Origin: Ornithodoros turicata
Taxonomy: Eukaryota; Arthropoda; Arachnida; Ixodida; Argasidae
DNA: 64,000 nucleotides
Assembly (NCBI RefSeq): GCF_037126465.1
Contig: NC_088204.1
Span: forward strand, 62,987,307 to 63,051,306
Direction of reading: 5' to 3'
Shown: positions 21,626 through 32,776 of the stretch, one piece after another
Layout of the letters: each line of letters begins with the position of its first letter
Position numbering within the stretch: the first letter of the stretch is position 1
The notes under the pieces: generated by a model
Databases searched by the model: none
The model's input: only the letters and a program-made list of their open reading frames with translations
Told to the model about the DNA's origin: nothing
Program-made: the position numbers and the translations under genes

Positions 21626-23575
21626 AAAGACAACAACTGCTGAAGATGAAGCAAGGTAGGAGCTGGTCACCGCAAAATGCCAACTTTGTCAGGTAAGCTG
21701 TCCAGCCTGTGATGTTAAGTAACCGCTTACGGCCAACAAGATGATTTTCATGTTATCACATCTGAAACGGCGGTGTAGCACTGTTATTTATCTGCTGATC
21801 AGAGATATATCCAAATGAGACTTCACGCACAAAGGAGGCTTTTTTTTTGTGCACGTATACGTGATAAATGTTTCATGTTTTGCGTATGCATGTGAGTAAT
21901 CTCATCTTTCTATCTGCACTTCGAGGAACGCCAACCCAAAGGTCGCCCCCGGGGGAAAGAAGTTCGCGCCAGAAGTTGCGGGTATCAGTGTAAACGATGT
22001 TCTCTTATCTTCCCTAGACATTCCGACTTCAAGGAGGACCGCACAACATCGCACTACACTCAATTCATGTACGAAATGTTTTGTTAGTCTAACTTGTATT
22101 TGTGGACCCCGCCAGATTCGCCTGTGCGAACTCTATGCATTAGCCAGCATGCTATTTATAGGCATGTCAGATATGAATAAATGCTTGAGTGACTGCAGTG
22201 CTGGAATTGGATGTAAAGAATGCCACTGTTTCAAGTTCCTGTTACGTTGCATTTATGCTCTTTAACGCATGGAATAAACTGCTGTGAAATCTCGTGCTTG
22301 AACTCTTATTTGTGGTTATATTCATTTTGCCTGAATTTCAGACTGAGATTATGGCTTAATTTTTCTGCTTTTATAATGCGTTAGACTAATGGTGTGATGT
22401 GATGTGACACACATCACATCATGATTCCCAATGACTAATGGTTTCTAAAATCTCTCAGAATGCTGCGTTGCTTTCAACGAAGCAAAGTCAAATATGTATC
22501 ATACTATTACTGACTGGTGCTCCGCACAACTGTGAGGTTCGCGCGGGGCGCTTTCACATAACGATTAGTTTCGATAATTACGTGTCCTCGTGCTGCCACC
22601 GGGAACCAAATAAACCGCCGGGATTTTCACTAAATACCCTATAGCGCTTACTCATTTTGAGCATTGCATCCTAGATCCTTCTGGTTTACGTCCCACTCGC
22701 TTCACCTGCATTACTGCCCACGTGAAGGACCTCTAGCGTAATATGCGTGATTAAATGAAAGCTTGATGTCGCTTGGTAAGAATCATACAGTTCAACATTT
22801 AAAATAAATTTAAGTTTTCATCATAAACGTAAAGAAAGCACCTGTAAGAAACAACCAACGTGCCGGCACGAATGAGGGGCAAAATGGCGGCTTAGCCTGA
22901 GAGTGCTGCTTTTCCGCTAAGCACGTGGCGTAAAAAGAAGCATCGAAAAGCAGCACCGTGATGCCAAGCTCCACCCAATGGCCAAACTCTCCCTATACAC
23001 GGCTCTGCACTTGCGGAGAAATTGGCGCCATCTGTTTGACGCGGAAGGTACTATGGGGCTCCCTTCGTTCGAGAGTGTACGGTTAGAACGCTCTTGAAAT
23101 ATTACAGTGGTTTTGTTTGTTTCGTGTAGTCTGTCTGTTTCTTTGGGTGTTTGCCGGTCTGATTGAGAAGAGTGAGAATTTCTGTCCATGATCGGGGAGG
23201 ACGGCATCCCGTTTCCGTTCTTGGAGTTCGGGTGGACAGTATTTTTTTGAGCATGTCACCAAACGCATCCGCCGCCTGGGAACCTTGGGGAATTCTATCC
23301 CATACAGAAAATATATAAATGGGTACTATGTCGTAGACAGTATCAGGAAGCTCCGTCTAAGGAGGCTCCAGTCGTGAAGGTCAAAATGAATATATATATA
23401 TTGTAACTTGTAGTGCATATAGTGAATTTATACATATAATGTGTATAGTCTTAATGTCTTATGTCCAGTGCTTATAATGAATGTAGTAAATGCATATAGT
23501 GCAACAAACATTTTCCCAGATGCTATTCTCATAACTCAGTAATTTTTATTACTTTGCTCATCATACACTGTTAAA
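21626..23575. other. No gene recognised; simple-sequence stretches
   Basis: A short inverted run TGATGTGATGTG...CACATCACATCA lies at about 22392-22422, and AT-rich low-complexity DNA lies at 23385-23520. Open frames show no domains. Two adjacent near-repeats of AGGAAGCTCC/GGAGGCTCC occur at about 23345-23368. Confidence 0.35.
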
Positions 23576-23665
23576 ACAGAACTTCCCCACAAAGCACGTT
23601 GCTAGCCAACCATCATTCCGAATGACATCATTCTGTGTCATGATTTGTTCAAAACAGGGGGAAGG
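23576..23665. repeat. TIR of the THAP/DDE transposon, TA-flanked
   Basis: CACTGTTAAAACAGAACTTC is followed by GCTAGCCAACCATCATTCCG and CATGATTTGTTCAAAAC. This matches, word by word, the TIR of the 249-bp MITEs at 28654, 31412 and 51475 (CACTCTTAAAAATGAACTTC ... CTAGCCAACCATAATC ... CTGATTTGTTGAAAACGGGA). It is preceded by TA. It lies directly 3' of the minus-strand transposase remnant. Confidence 0.75.
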
Positions 23666-25094
23666 CGCCTATCTGGGACAGATTATCTTGTCTGCTCAGC
23701 AACGTCCACCATGTATGTATTGTTGACTCTATGAGATGAGCCACGTCCACCATGCTGTTGGGAAAGGCCCGATCAAGAATATGAAATTTTTTCACACGTC
23801 GGATCATACGTTCAACATGCACTCTTGCACTGTCAATTTCTCTGGTACTTTGAACACTGCTCTTGTATATTTGGGCTTCTCCTTTCACCCTACATTTGTG
23901 GATTGTACACTTCAGTTCCCCGGGGGAGACACGGAACATTGAAGCCCTTATCTACCATGATGGCATCACCAGCTTCGAGGCGATCTAACAATCCATTACT
24001 CTGCACAATGTCCACATCAGGTTCGGACCCACCCCAAAGCCGGGAAACAACGCTGATGTAACCGTCTGGGGTGCAACCAGATACTGCTTCATATGTGTTG
24101 TAATGTTTATAATGCGAAAAATTTCTGTCTCTGTCTCTGTGCATTTAGTGAGGATGGCCTCCGGATTCTGACTTCAGTCGCATCGAGTACTAATAATGTT
24201 GCGAAGCTTGCGAAAAGCTTTGGGCAAATTCGTTTGTGTTTCGTGGACGGTTGGAAATCCTGTCATGTCTTGCAATAGGCCACTTGAAAAAGTTCCAGGG
24301 AGCAGCCTGCGCCCAGGGCGTGCCGGGAAATGCTGTGCAATACGTCGTCCTCGTCCTACGAGTGCATGCACCGTCGCTGGCGTTTTACACAGCATTTCCC
24401 GGCATGCCCACACAGGACTCGCGCTGCTCCCTGGAACAACAACAACTTTATTTATTACCTTGGAGGGTGGGGAGTTTCATCGCCACAGGCGATACTCTAC
24501 CCCATTGTTGGTTGGAATGGGGTAAATAAAATAACGAGCCCTTTCACAATAACGATCGAAGTCCGATGGTGTTCAGAAATGTCAGAAGAGCTTTGAGCGC
24601 AGAGCGTTGCTGGGCTGGATTGGGCCAGGGACCAAGCAATTTCGATAGGGAGAAAGGGCGAGAGTCCAGCTGACGAAGAGACTCGGAGAGTGTGGTACGG
24701 GAAGGTTGGTAGTGAGGGCAATGAAGAAGAATATGTTCCAGATCCTCAAGGGCACCACAGTGACAGCAGGTGGCAGAGTCAACTTGTCTCAAGCGGTAAC
24801 GCCACTGGGCTGCAAAGGCCACATCGAGGCGCGGTGGATTAATGCAGCATCTTGACGAGAGGTGTTTCGTGGCATGCGGAAAGCGAGCGCTGGATCAACT
24901 CTGCTCAACATATGCTCCCTGGAACTTTTGCAAACGACCTATTCTTCCTGGCTTTTCACAGCCCGAACCCACGCTTCGCGTTTTTGAGGATATAACATAT
25001 CACATGGAAACATAAAAAACAACAAAAAAAAACGTAACTTCTTGTTCCGCACATAATAATTCGTACAGCCATAAGAAACGCAATTCACATTCAT
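23649..25094 (-). pseudogene. THAP-domain plus DDE_Tnp_4-type transposase, broken
   Basis: From the high-coordinate end on the minus strand there is an ATG-initiated THAP start (25094-24939: NCVSYGC, RFF, PCD, KREAWVRAVKSQEE) and then a LINE insertion (24438-24912). The catalytic core follows in several frames: KAFRKLRNII, then [40 protein letters not shown] (catalytic Asp), and ARVHVERMIRRVKKF (catalytic Glu). Order and motifs fit the DDE_Tnp_4 group, and THAP plus DDE_Tnp_4 is the ISL2EU/Harbinger-like arrangement. Stops and frameshifts make it inactive. A matching TIR lies just downstream, while the other TIR was not found and is probably lost. Confidence 0.75.
24438..24912 (-). pseudogene. 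LINE 3' fragment inserted in the transposase, 13-bp TSD
   Basis: Perfect direct repeats TGCTCCCTGGAAC (24425-24437 and 24913-24925) flank the insert. On the minus strand it ends in the zinc knuckle CCHCGALEDLEHILLHC and the same C-terminus as 10648-11222, with a GTTGTTGTT tail. It is 5'-truncated. Confidence 0.88.
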
Positions 25095-25229
25095 GGCTTG
25101 CAGCAGCGGGATATGGCGTCTGTTTTCCAGCCAGTTCGAAACCCGGAGGTTGCACGATGGAGAGAGGAAAGTGCGCACACGCCGTGTTTTTCTTTTTTTC
25201 GCAAGTGGCGGATTTGTCACAGCCAAGTC

Positions 25230-25785
25230 GGAGATTCCCTCGCATCGTATTGACTGGACAAAGAAATGCGGGAAGGGGCAGTTCCCGCAATGTGTTTGCT
25301 GTGATAATTAGTCACCCATAATTTCCTGCGGAAATGACGTCAGTGTCCTCGCTTCCGTGTCAAGCGCCTCACAGGTTCCGATGAGCAAGGTACTTTGTGA
25401 TCGCTGCGTGTTAGAGGTACTGTAAAGCAGTAGACAAGCATGATATGCCGGTGATGTGTCTAGAGACTTTGTTGCTTCTAAATACCATATGCATAACCAC
25501 ACAACCGACAACGCGCTATAAATATTTTTAATTTGCTATGAAAGATGCGGCATAGTGGAGCGGTGCGACGCCTGGTGTCAAACAACCCCTTGTACAGCGG
25601 GCAACACTGAAAATTGGTATTACACAATATGACTTCGGAACTTCGTTATTTTAGTAACCATATTATGTATTAGTTTTCCTGTTTACCTATGCATTCTGAA
25701 ACCCCTGTTAACAGTTTAACCTGTTAACCCCTGTTGTTGCGAAGTAACCCAGTGCTGGCCGCTCTTCGATGGGGGCTCTCCCTAC
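25230..25785. other. No gene recognised; possible hAT end
   Basis: GGGCAACACTG at about 25600-25610 is a hAT-style right terminus (inverse CAGTGTTGCCC). A left-type terminus of the same sequence occurs at about 26664. The two face outward from each other with no matching 8-mers, so no element was called. Confidence 0.3.
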
Positions 25786-26264
25786 CAGGTCCCTCAAGGT
25801 CGCCATTTTCCCATGTATTTGTTCCTATCGCGATGCGTGCAATGCCGGAGGCCGCCCTTAGATACCCCATTGTTACCAGACGTTGGCTTGCGTGGATCGT
25901 AGCGCGCTAAAGATCCAGTTGAAGCACAATCCAAGCCAGGCCAAGTCACCGAAGGAGAAATGGACGACTGCAGCGCCTGCGGCGCCCGATACGACAGGTA
26001 CGCTATGTGATGCACGCTGCCGTGCACTAGATCCTTCCGATCGCTCAACACGTTTAAAAACGGGACCAAAAAGTGAAACACGACAGAGAAAGTTGTTATA
26101 CGCGTTTTATTTGGACATATAAAGACTAGATTCATTCGCAGAAACAACAAAAACATTTTTCCGCTAAACGTAGCGCGCTGAAGTGATCCCGAACGGCAAC
26201 AGTGGGGTATCTAGTGGCGGCCTTCTTCGTTGCACGCTTTTCCGAGGTGAGTTTGGGGGACCTG
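25786..26264. mobile_element. 479-bp hAT-like MITE, copy A, perfect 8-bp TSD
   Basis: The ends are CAGGTCCCTCAAGG and TTTGGGGGACCTG. The flanks CTCCCTAC (25778-25785) and CTCCCTAC (26265-26272) are identical. A subterminal arm GGCCGCCCTTAGATACCCCA recurs inverted near the right end (GGCCGCCACTAGATACCCCA type). A full copy in the opposite orientation lies at 59693-60169. No transposase is encoded. Confidence 0.9.
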
Positions 26265-28153
26265 CTCCCTACCTCTCTGCTGCGCCTGCGGGCTCCTTTT
26301 GTTCACGGCCTCTTTCGAACGAACAAACTCTCCCTGTGAACCTCTGTGAACAAACAAGTCCCGACACTGTCTGGCTTCTTGAACGTCTGACACATTTTTT
26401 TCAACGGCTCAGCATTTCATTTCAATTCGCTTATCCGTTTATCCTCAGATGTGGATCGTTGTGTGGATTGCAGGGGCGGATTTTATGGTGGATTGTGGTG
26501 GATTGTTATGTCGGGCCTAGTGTTATACGCATGTAATGTGGTTTTATTTATTTTTATTTATTTATTTATTTATTTCATCACACAAGTGATTAGGAGCAGA
26601 GGCTAAAAAGTTGGTTGCCACCGTATGTGTCAGAAGTACGGATTCATTTCGAATACCTAGTACAGTGTTGCCCGTAATCTTTAATTGTAATTTTCTAATT
26701 AATTGTACCATCGATTGGAATGAAACTTGCACAGTTTTTGTCCTGGTGGCTTGGACTATCGAATAGCCACACTCTTTGCCTGGCTAACCTTTCCTTTCTT
26801 TTTTTCTTAATAAACATATCCCCCCCCCCCCACACACACACACTAAATGACATTTGATCGGTGCTGCTTTACAGTACTTTTAAGAAAGTAGTTTCACAGT
26901 CGCTTCGGAAGCAGTATGGATTGTTGTTGCACTGTTGTGAAGGGCTGACTATTCCCGTCAGGGCTATACAATGCCAGGAGTTGACACATCGACGGTTACG
27001 CTGCGTACTCCTCCTACACTTGAATGTATGGAAGAATATGAAACCCACACCACCACAAATAATTTTTGACGTTTTGATTTTAACACGTTTTTTTATTGTC
27101 ATCTGCAGCTGAAAACTGCTGCACACACACGTGACGCACGCTCGGAGTTTGCTTTTGGCAGCAGTTACAACTCAATGTTACATTACGTGCGCGCTTACCG
27201 GCGGTAAATTAGTTTATGTACACACAGAGAAAAACGCGGACTTTTAGTCTGGTTCTGACAGTCGCGCTTTACAGCTCTCTAAAGATGTTTCTAGAGCCAG
27301 GCACGTCCACCTCCAGCATCCATAGCCTGCGTCGTCTGCTAGCGTAGACACGGAAGTCGACCCTATTCCCATGATTCTTAGAAAGTACCGATCACCTATT
27401 GGATGCGCTGGGGTTTACGTACCCTCGACGTTTCGCGCCGGTTCGGAGGAAAGAAAGAGGAACCTCCAAACGGACACCTTCATTCGTGTTTTAAATACAA
27501 ATGGCGCAATCTTGTTCCTTTTGCATAATCCTCGTGATGACTGAATCTTTCACATCGCGAAGCGATATTTTTGCCCTTCAGTGCGCCTTTAACAACGCGA
27601 CACACTTAAGGGGACAGCTCGCCCGCTAAGCATCGACTCGTTGATTTGTATTGCAAACGGTAGACCACTTCAAACTTTATCAGGTCTATATATTAGTTTC
27701 ACGCTGCTCGAGCGGTGTCGTTTATTGGATGTATAATCGACACAACGAGATTCACACAAGTAAGCTTTCCCGCGTAAAAAGACGGTGAATATAACGTCAA
27801 GATGGCGGCCCGTTTTTCATAGTTTTCCGGGATCGAGCACACTATCCCTTTAAGGTGACAGTCGCATCCGTTTCGGGCGATTTCAGCGAAACTTTAGTGT
27901 CATTTGATTCCATATGGACTGCTGAACACGCCATCGAAAACTCCACACGAAATAGTGGCGTTGTTCTGCTGTTATGCGATGGAATACACGACAACAGCAG
28001 ACGCCAGATGTTGTGTGTCTTCCGCTAATCCCTCTCTCAAAAGCGTAGAAACGTATTCAGCTAAGAACTAATGAGGGCGGCCTCCAGAATCTGGACCGGG
28101 ACGCTTTTGATCCGCCGTCGTCTGCAAGCTCTGCAAGGCATTTGGATGTCAAC
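26265..28153. other. No gene recognised; TTTA microsatellite
   Basis: (TTTA)n-like repeats lie at about 26541-26576, and a C run followed by a CA run at about 26820-26842. ORFs here lack domains. The interval 27200-28150 is comparatively low in repeats and may be promoter or intron sequence for the small frame at 28154. Confidence 0.35.
27798..27809 (+). promoter_or_regulatory. CAAGATGGCGGC motif (YY1-type)
   Basis: This exact 12-mer matches the classical YY1/pleiohomeotic core-promoter motif. It lies about 350 bp upstream of the frame at 28154-28360. A single motif is weak evidence, and some repeats also carry it. Confidence 0.25.
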
Positions 28154-28360
28154 ATGTCCAAGGCGACCGAATGCTACCTGCCTTTGCTATACAGAGATTT
28201 CGTCGAGGACAGCAGCGATACAGTAATACAGGACAATGACCCTTATTCTACGGATCCGTTGCAACGACACTGTATACTAGAGATAGGGAGACGAAACTGG
28301 TTCGCGACGATCACGCCGTTCATCAGTTACGAGCATGCAGGTTCTCGATTCAGCGCTTGA
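28154..28360 (+). CDS. Possible small ORF or first exon, unknown
   Basis: An ATG frame of 68 codons (MSKATECYLPLLYRDFVEDS...) has mixed, protein-like composition and ends TGA at 28358. A possible splice donor, GCAG/GTTCTC, occurs at about 28339-28346. No domain is recognised and no downstream exon was identified. It could be chance. Confidence 0.25.
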   Translation: MSKATECYLPLLYRDFVEDSSDTVIQDNDPYSTDPLQRHCILEIGRRNWFATITPFISYEHAGSRFSA

Positions 28361-28653
28361 CAGACGCCCACTTCAAAAGAAAAGCAACAGCCCAACAGCT
28401 GCCTCTCAGAGAAGCCGAACGTGTATTGTTGTGTCGCCGTGCAGTGGGCCCGGTAGCGACAGTCTGCACTAGCACATTGTTCTAGTGTGTTACGGCGCAT
28501 CCTCTTTTTTTTTTTCCCGACCTATGCTACGGGCTGCAACTTCCTGCCTGCTCCAACAGACAAAAGGTACAGTAACGTGCACAAGTGTCGTCTGTGTGTT
28601 CTTGTCCGTGTTTCGTGCTCCGGTTTTAATTCAGTCATGTACCAACAGGCCCA

Positions 28654-28902
28654 CACTCTTAAAAATGAACTTCACCGCATAGCACGCTCCTAGCCAACCG
28701 TAATCTCGAGTGATATCGTTATCTGCCCTGATTTGTTGAAAGCGTGAGGCGTACGCCTTTTTTGTGACACTTATGCTGTTCATAATTGTCACAGAAAAGG
28801 CGTACGCCTCCCGTTCTCAACCAATCAGGGCAGATAACGGTATCATTTGAGATGTCGTTTGGCTAAGAGCGTGCTGTGCGGTGAAGTTCATTTTTAAGAG
28901 TG
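28654..28902. mobile_element. 249-bp MITE of the THAP/DDE family, copy 1 (CA TSD)
   Basis: The ends are CACTCTTAAAAATGAACTTC and the inverse, with arms of about 110 bp (CTAGCCAACC, GGGAGGCGTACGCC shared by both arms). Both flanks are CA, consistent with a 2-bp TSD. The arms match the TIR beside the broken transposase at 23576. Confidence 0.85.
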
Positions 28903-29279
28903 CACTCTGCCATTTTGATGTACAGTAACGTAGTTTTTCAATTTCTTTGAGGGGCACTGGTTATCACTTTCAAACGATAGTTGGAAATCAAGAAATCAAT
29001 CAATTCCTTATTAAATATTGAGTCTATCTCTTCGTTTTGTGCTGTATTTCACATGAAATGCACGTTTCTTCGTAACTAGCGCCTCACTTTTTATCGCGTG
29101 AATTCACAAAAGCATCTCATCTGAACAACTCCCACACTCCTTATTATATAAAGTCAAACATCTTGTTGGGCATGTTGGGCTACGATATCAAAGAGGGTAG
29201 AAGTGCTAACAGTATAGGACAAACACTTAGGAGGGACGCGCACACACCAAACACACTTTGGTGGCATACTTTGCATATA

Positions 29280-29999
29280 CAGGGTGCCCCAGCTAAGTGC
29301 GAACATATTTTCTTTATATATATATAGTATATATCACCTTTTCCGAGATGAAATCAATTGCAACATACTCGTAGCATATGCTGAAGGGCACTCCTTAGGA
29401 GGACATTAGCAAACTCCTAAGGCAATGTCTTAATAATATTTTTTACTAATAATTTAATCATAAAAGCTACGAAGTTAATGAGAACATCTGGCCCCTATAC
29501 TGCTCGGCTGCTTCACAAGATAGGGAAGGCGTACTCGCCCAACTGCCCTGACTGTGGTGTCCTCGAGGATTCAGAGCATATATTGGTGTTGTGCTTGCGA
29601 TACTCTGATGCCCGATCGAAACTTGAGCGTTCGCTCGCGTCCCTAGACAGTCGCCCTCTTGGGTGCCCGACCCCCACATGAAAGTCTGGTTGTGCTGCGT
29701 GACTTGGTCTCGTTCCTGTATGATATTGGTGCCGACGATACGTTTTGACTTTTGTGCCTTTGTTTCCATTACTGTTCCTTTTCTTTTATTCTTTTTCTTT
29801 TTCACTGTTCTGACTTTGTTTGACCATTGGTTCGTTTTCTGAGTTGTCTACGTGGTATGTAAGTAGCCGGCTCCCACTTTGGTGGTGCCAATTTTCTCCC
29901 CTTTTTTATTTTTTTTTTATTTTTCAGTCACTCACTCACTCTGGTCCCCTCGGTCACCTGACACATTTTAATAGGTTCGCACTTAGCTGGGACACCCTG
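29280..29999. mobile_element. Long-TIR MITE (CAGGGTGTCCCAGCTAA family), copy 2, with LINE inside
   Basis: TA-flanked ends CAGGGTGCCCCAGCTAAGTGC and GCACTTAGCTGGGACACCCTG. The left arm follows the arm of the 13463 copy to about 29488 and is then replaced by LINE sequence. Only a short right arm remains. Confidence 0.7.
29488..29940 (+). pseudogene. LINE 3' fragment with zinc knuckle
   Basis: The frame reads YTARLLHKIGKAYSPNCPDC then GVLEDSEHILVLC, the C-terminal knuckle of an I-type LINE. After a frameshift near 29675 it ends VLRDLVSFLYDIGADDTF with TGA near 29748. A T-rich 3' part follows. It is 5'-truncated and sits inside the MITE. Confidence 0.75.
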
Positions 30000-31377
30000 T
30001 ATGTTGCTTCATGTTTATATCCTGTGTACAGCTTAGCTTGGTTGTTTTTTCATGGCACAAGGAATATTTTAGTGCTTTTACCGTTTTTAATTGACACAGC
30101 AGATTTAAGGATTGTTTTTTCTCACAGGTGTCTAAGGTTCACCAACTGGATCTGGGGCTACCTGGACGTGCTGTTGCGCTTCCCTTCACCATATGCGGGT
30201 GCTAACATATTCAGAAGGATAACGTATTACAAGTTAATGTATCAAAGGCTAGCAGCCTAGCCAGTAGGTCCAAGGTGGGCATCAAATGTACACGGGGGAA
30301 AGTCAACATAATGCAGCCCTGCAATTGAACAGCAGTACAAGTGAGAGGTAAATGAAACAGCAACCAACCGACACAAAATATGTCCGCAAGTATGAAGGGA
30401 ATTGCCTCAAAACGAGAGCTGCCGATATTTCTCCTATGCACCATCCGTATCATTGGCACAGTGTTTAAACGTTTGCCTAACCCCATGCCAATGATAAGGA
30501 CGGTGCCCAGAAGAAGCACACTCTCTGTTCCAAATGTCAGCGGCTCTCATCCTGAGGCAATTCTCATCAAACATCAGCAGCAGTATTGCCAAATAATTAT
30601 GCTTCACCATACCACGTTGACGCAGCTGTTATATCAGGGCCTCGAGGTGCTGGAGTGGAACAGCTGATATCGCCAAATGATGCCAGTTGCATACTTTCAG
30701 CTGCGCCCGTGTCTGCAGACCCCAAGAACTACTGACACTATGTTAGAGGGAGGGTGCTAGAAGGTGGGAGGCTTGCCCTACTTGGCATCAGGAAGTGGGT
30801 CTGAGTACCTGCAAGGCAAGGTTACAAAAAGTTGTGGTTTTCTGAACAGTGTAACTGTATCGTAATGTTGCATCAATTCATGATAAAATGACACTATAAT
30901 TCTACTTGGATGAGTGACATTCTACAGTGGAGATGTTCCCTTATGTAGCCTTATTGTTTTAGGCAGCGATAATTAATCCAATATCGCTCTGAACAAGCAA
31001 TATTATTTCATGCTGATAAGGTGCTATTTGTGCTCTGTGCCATATATGGAACCCCAGTGCATTTGGTGCACCTTTTATTGTGGGAAAAAGCTACCTCTAA
31101 TCCAATGAACTGATTTTATTCGATCAATAAGATCAAGTGCCCCTGTCTGAAATTAAACAACTGCTTCCTCATCGATTTGAACTACTGGGTGTGCTTCAAG
31201 TGGGTGCATACAACATGCACTTTGCATTTCACGCAAATCTTAACAGCAAAAGGCATAACGTCACGCAGTACTACTACAGCGCAGGAAGGGAGTTGCCTCA
31301 GGACAGAAGCCGCCGATATTTCGAACAGAGACTGTTCTTCTGAAGAAGAACAACTTCTCTTGAAGAAGAATAGTCCC
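30000..31377. other. No gene recognised; a duplicated 60-bp segment
   Basis: Segments at about 30385-30440 (AGGGAATTGCCTCAAAACG ... GCCGATATTTC) and 31280-31340 (AGGGAGTTGCCTCAGGACAG ... GCCGATATTTCGAACAG) are related, which indicates a repeat family. No coding feature was supported. Confidence 0.35.
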
Positions 31378-31409
31378 GTGCTATGCGGTGAAGTTCATTT
31401 TTAAGAGTG
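31378..31409. repeat. Solo right end of the 249-bp MITE family
   Basis: GTGCTATGCGGTGAAGTTCA ... TTAAGAGTG ends exactly at the TA that also borders the next full copy (31412). This may be a remnant of an earlier insertion or of an aborted tandem pair. Confidence 0.7.
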
Positions 31410-31411
31410 TA

Positions 31412-31660
31412 CACTCTTAAAAATGAACTTCGCCGCATAGCACGCTCCTAGCCAACCATAATCTCGAATGATATCGTTATCTGCCCTGATTTGCTGAAAA
31501 CGGGAGGCGTACGCCTTTTTTTTGACAATTATGAACTGCATAAGTGTCACAAAAAGGGCGTACGCCTCCCCTTTGCAACAAACCAGGGAAGATAACGATA
31601 TCACTCGAGATGATAGTTCGCTAGGAGCGTGCTATGCGGTGAAGTTCATTTTTAAGAGTG
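31412..31660. mobile_element. 249-bp MITE of the THAP/DDE family, copy 2 (TA TSD)
   Basis: Same arms and length as 28654-28902, with TA on both sides (31410-31411 and 31661-31662). The inner arms carry GGGAGGCGTACGCC in mirror arrangement. Confidence 0.88.
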
Positions 31661-32094
31661 TAGGACGTCACGTTGATGTCTGTCCCGCTGGAGCCTCTGC
31701 GGCTGTGAATGCGGCTCTGATCTTTAAAATTCGTTGATTTCATACCTATTTCCCGAAAATTGGCCAAGTAGACCAACCAACGATACCGAACATTATGGTA
31801 TCGCTTTTGTCGATTTCAATCGATGTATGTCGTATGTAGCACACAGACGATGCTCCTCTCCAAACACGTGACGCCAATTTCCTATCAGCAGTACTACCGA
31901 TATGGCGTCAACCTCCATGATCCTGTTGGATACAGTTGTGCGTCCTCTACCAGAACGTGCAAGCCTATCAGATATTTGTGCTTCCAACAACACTTATTCG
32001 TGTGTGTCACACAAGATATACCTCTCCAAACCTGAAGCTAGTTTCCCATCACCGTCCTATTGAATTGAATTGCACCACCTTCCTATTGAATACA

Positions 32095-32755
32095 GCTATG
32101 TCCCCTCCGCGACATCGTGTAAGCCTGCCAGAAGCCAAAAAATATTCCTCTCAAAACGTGAAGCTCTTGCTATGCTGCAAGAGCTATCAACAGCAGCTGA
32201 AGCCAGTTTCCGAATATCGTCCTCCAAGCTATCAAGCTACTCGTATAGCAGCAAGCCAAGTCCATTAGTCCAAGTGAATCCCGCTCTGTCTACCTGTAAG
32301 TCGCGTGCCATTATCTGTCCCCTCCGCGACATCGTGTAAGCCTGCCAGAAGCCAAAAAATATTCCTCTCAGAACATCAAGCTATTCCTATGCTGCAAGAG
32401 CTATCAGCAGCAGCTGAAGCCAGTTTCCGATTACCGTTCTCCAAGCTATCAAGCTACTCGTATAGCAGCAAGCCAAGTCCATTAGTCCAAGTGAATCCCG
32501 CTCTGTCACCCTGTAAGTCGCGTGCCATTATCTGTCCCCTCCGCGACATCGTCTAAGCCTGCCAGAAGACAAAAAATATTCCTCTCAAAACGTGAAGCTC
32601 TTGCTATGCTGCAAGAGCTACCAGCGGCAGCTGAAGCCAGTTTCCGAATACCGTCCTCCAAGCTATCAAGCTACTCGTAAGCAGCAAGCCAAGTCCATTA
32701 GTCCAAGTGAATCCCGCTCTGTCATCCTGTAAGTCGCGTGCCATTATCTGTCCGG
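32095..32755 (+). repeat. 217-bp tandem repeat, about 3 units
   Basis: The unit runs from CTGTCCCCTCCGCGACATCG through GAAGCCAAAAAATATTCCTC and AGCAGCAAGCCAAGTCCATT to CGTGCCATTATCTGTCC. Anchor words recur at 32304, 32521 and 32737 (spacings 217 and 216). The unit is not a multiple of three and each copy has a stop, so the ORFs here are incidental. Degraded, partly similar sequence precedes it from about 31850. Confidence 0.9.
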
Positions 32756-32776
32756 GGCAAATGCGGCATTTTTCAT

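Noticed and set aside
25600..26675. hAT element bounded by GGGCAACACTG and CAGTGTTGCCC
   Set aside because: The termini point away from each other and the flanking 8-mers differ, so they are not the two ends of one element.
32070..32556. ORFs sharing the residues SCKPARSQKIFLS, suggestive of a small gene family
   Set aside because: They arise from a 217-bp tandem repeat whose unit is not a multiple of three, and each copy ends in a stop.
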